Assembly: GCA_028868455.1 (NCBI GenBank)
Contig: JAGWUK010000212.1
Location: 1-5,975, forward strand
Direction of reading: 5' to 3'
Length of the DNA: 5,975 bases
Source of the DNA: Burkholderiales bacterium
GTDB taxonomy: Bacteria; Pseudomonadota; Gammaproteobacteria; Burkholderiales; Burkholderiaceae_D
Each line of letters starts with the position of its first letter. Within the stretch, counting starts at the first letter, position 1. Position numbers and translations under genes: made by a program. The notes under the pieces are model-generated. The model was given only the letters and a program-made list of their open reading frames with translations, had not been told where the DNA came from and ran no database searches. Below are positions 5,534-5,975 of the stretch, one piece after another.

Positions 5534-5962
5534 TCAACGACGGATTTGGTGCTCAATTTTTATGCACTTGTCCATGATGACGGAAATACCAACAGCTTCT
5601 GCTTTTTGCGCTGAACTTGCGTGCATGATGCCAAGTTGCATCCAGATGCAGGGAAGTCCAATTGAAATGACTTCATCAACGATTGCTGGGATGTCCTCTG
5701 ACTTGCGAAAACAGTTGACGACATCGATATGATGCTCTGCTGCAGCGGTGGTCAAACTGGCGAAAACTGTTTCACCTAAAATTCGCTTTCCCGCTTCTTT
5801 TGGATTGACTGGGACTATCCGATAACCCACTGCCTGAAGATATGCTGCGACTTCGTAACTTGCCCGGTGCGGCTTAGCGGACAAACCAACAACAGCAATC
5901 ACTTTGCTTTGAGCCAAAATTTGTGCGATAGGATCTGCCGCCAATATCTCAACAATCTGCAT
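5534..5962 (-). CDS. CoA-binding protein, YccU/CoA_binding_2 family
   Basis: A complete 142-aa single-domain protein with a Rossmann-like fold of the CoA_binding_2 family. Visible landmarks are the first strand and nucleotide loop VIAVVGLSAKPHRASYEVA (21-39), the second strand with VPVNP (50-54), IDVVNCFRKSEDIP (79-92), IWMQLG (106-111) and the C-terminal MDKCIKIEH (130-138). Members such as E. coli YccU have this length and lack the succinyl-CoA ligase catalytic domains; CoA binding is predicted from the fold, and the physiological role is unknown. The start ATG (5960-5962) has GGGAG at 5971-5975, 8 bases upstream, at the window edge. It is co-oriented with hemE but separated from it by 641 bases of regulatory-looking DNA, so it is probably not in an operon with it. 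The upstream neighbour is outside the window. Confidence 0.93.
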   Translation of the reverse strand: MQIVEILAADPIAQILAQSKVIAVVGLSAKPHRASYEVAAYLQAVGYRIVPVNPKEAGKRILGETVFASLTTAAAEHHIDVVNCFRKSEDIPAIVDEVISIGLPCIWMQLGIMHASSAQKAEAVGISVIMDKCIKIEHQIRR

Positions 5963-5975
5963 TTAACTTGCTCCC

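Overview
The window looks like a chromosomal segment from a betaproteobacterium, probably order Burkholderiales and perhaps near Oxalobacteraceae. This is inferred from the style of HemE and PriA, the hemE-priA adjacency, and the BON and YkvA-type proteins; no marker settles it. Every convincing gene is on the minus strand, so the genes are transcribed from right to left.

Right to left, the genes are: a complete CoA-binding (YccU-like) protein (5534-5962); a 641-base intergenic region; hemE, uroporphyrinogen decarboxylase (3801-4892); a 460-base intergenic region; priA, the primosomal helicase (1304-3340); a 230-base leader region with a plausible sigma70 promoter; a DUF1232/YkvA-type small membrane protein (729-1073); an exported BON-domain protein (176-670); and the first 22 codons of a gene that leaves the left edge, possibly a hotdog-fold thioesterase. 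All the complete genes are intact, and I see no frameshift.

The most interesting content is non-coding. The two long intergenic regions on either side of hemE carry the same set of signals. Each has an identical 19-base repeat holding a perfect DnaA box (TTATCCACA) next to a near-perfect one. Each then has a perfect match to the IHF consensus within a 14/15 identical sequence, an AT-rich tract with ATCTGTTTT, and an identical 13-base repeat holding a perfect TTATGCACA DnaA box. The left copy also has two head-to-head DnaA boxes forming a 21-base palindrome. This is the layout of a replication origin or of a DnaA-control locus (datA/DARS type), here in two parts with hemE between them. dnaA is not in the window. 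I propose a bipartite oriC or a paired DnaA-titration/reactivation locus, which may also couple hemE and priA transcription to DnaA. The motifs are read directly from the sequence; the function is inference.

The hemE upstream region also contains a roughly 145-base segment with imperfect inverted ends and an internal hairpin (possible MITE or IS relic), a perfect 7-bp-arm palindrome, and a TGCA-rich patch, none of which I can assign.
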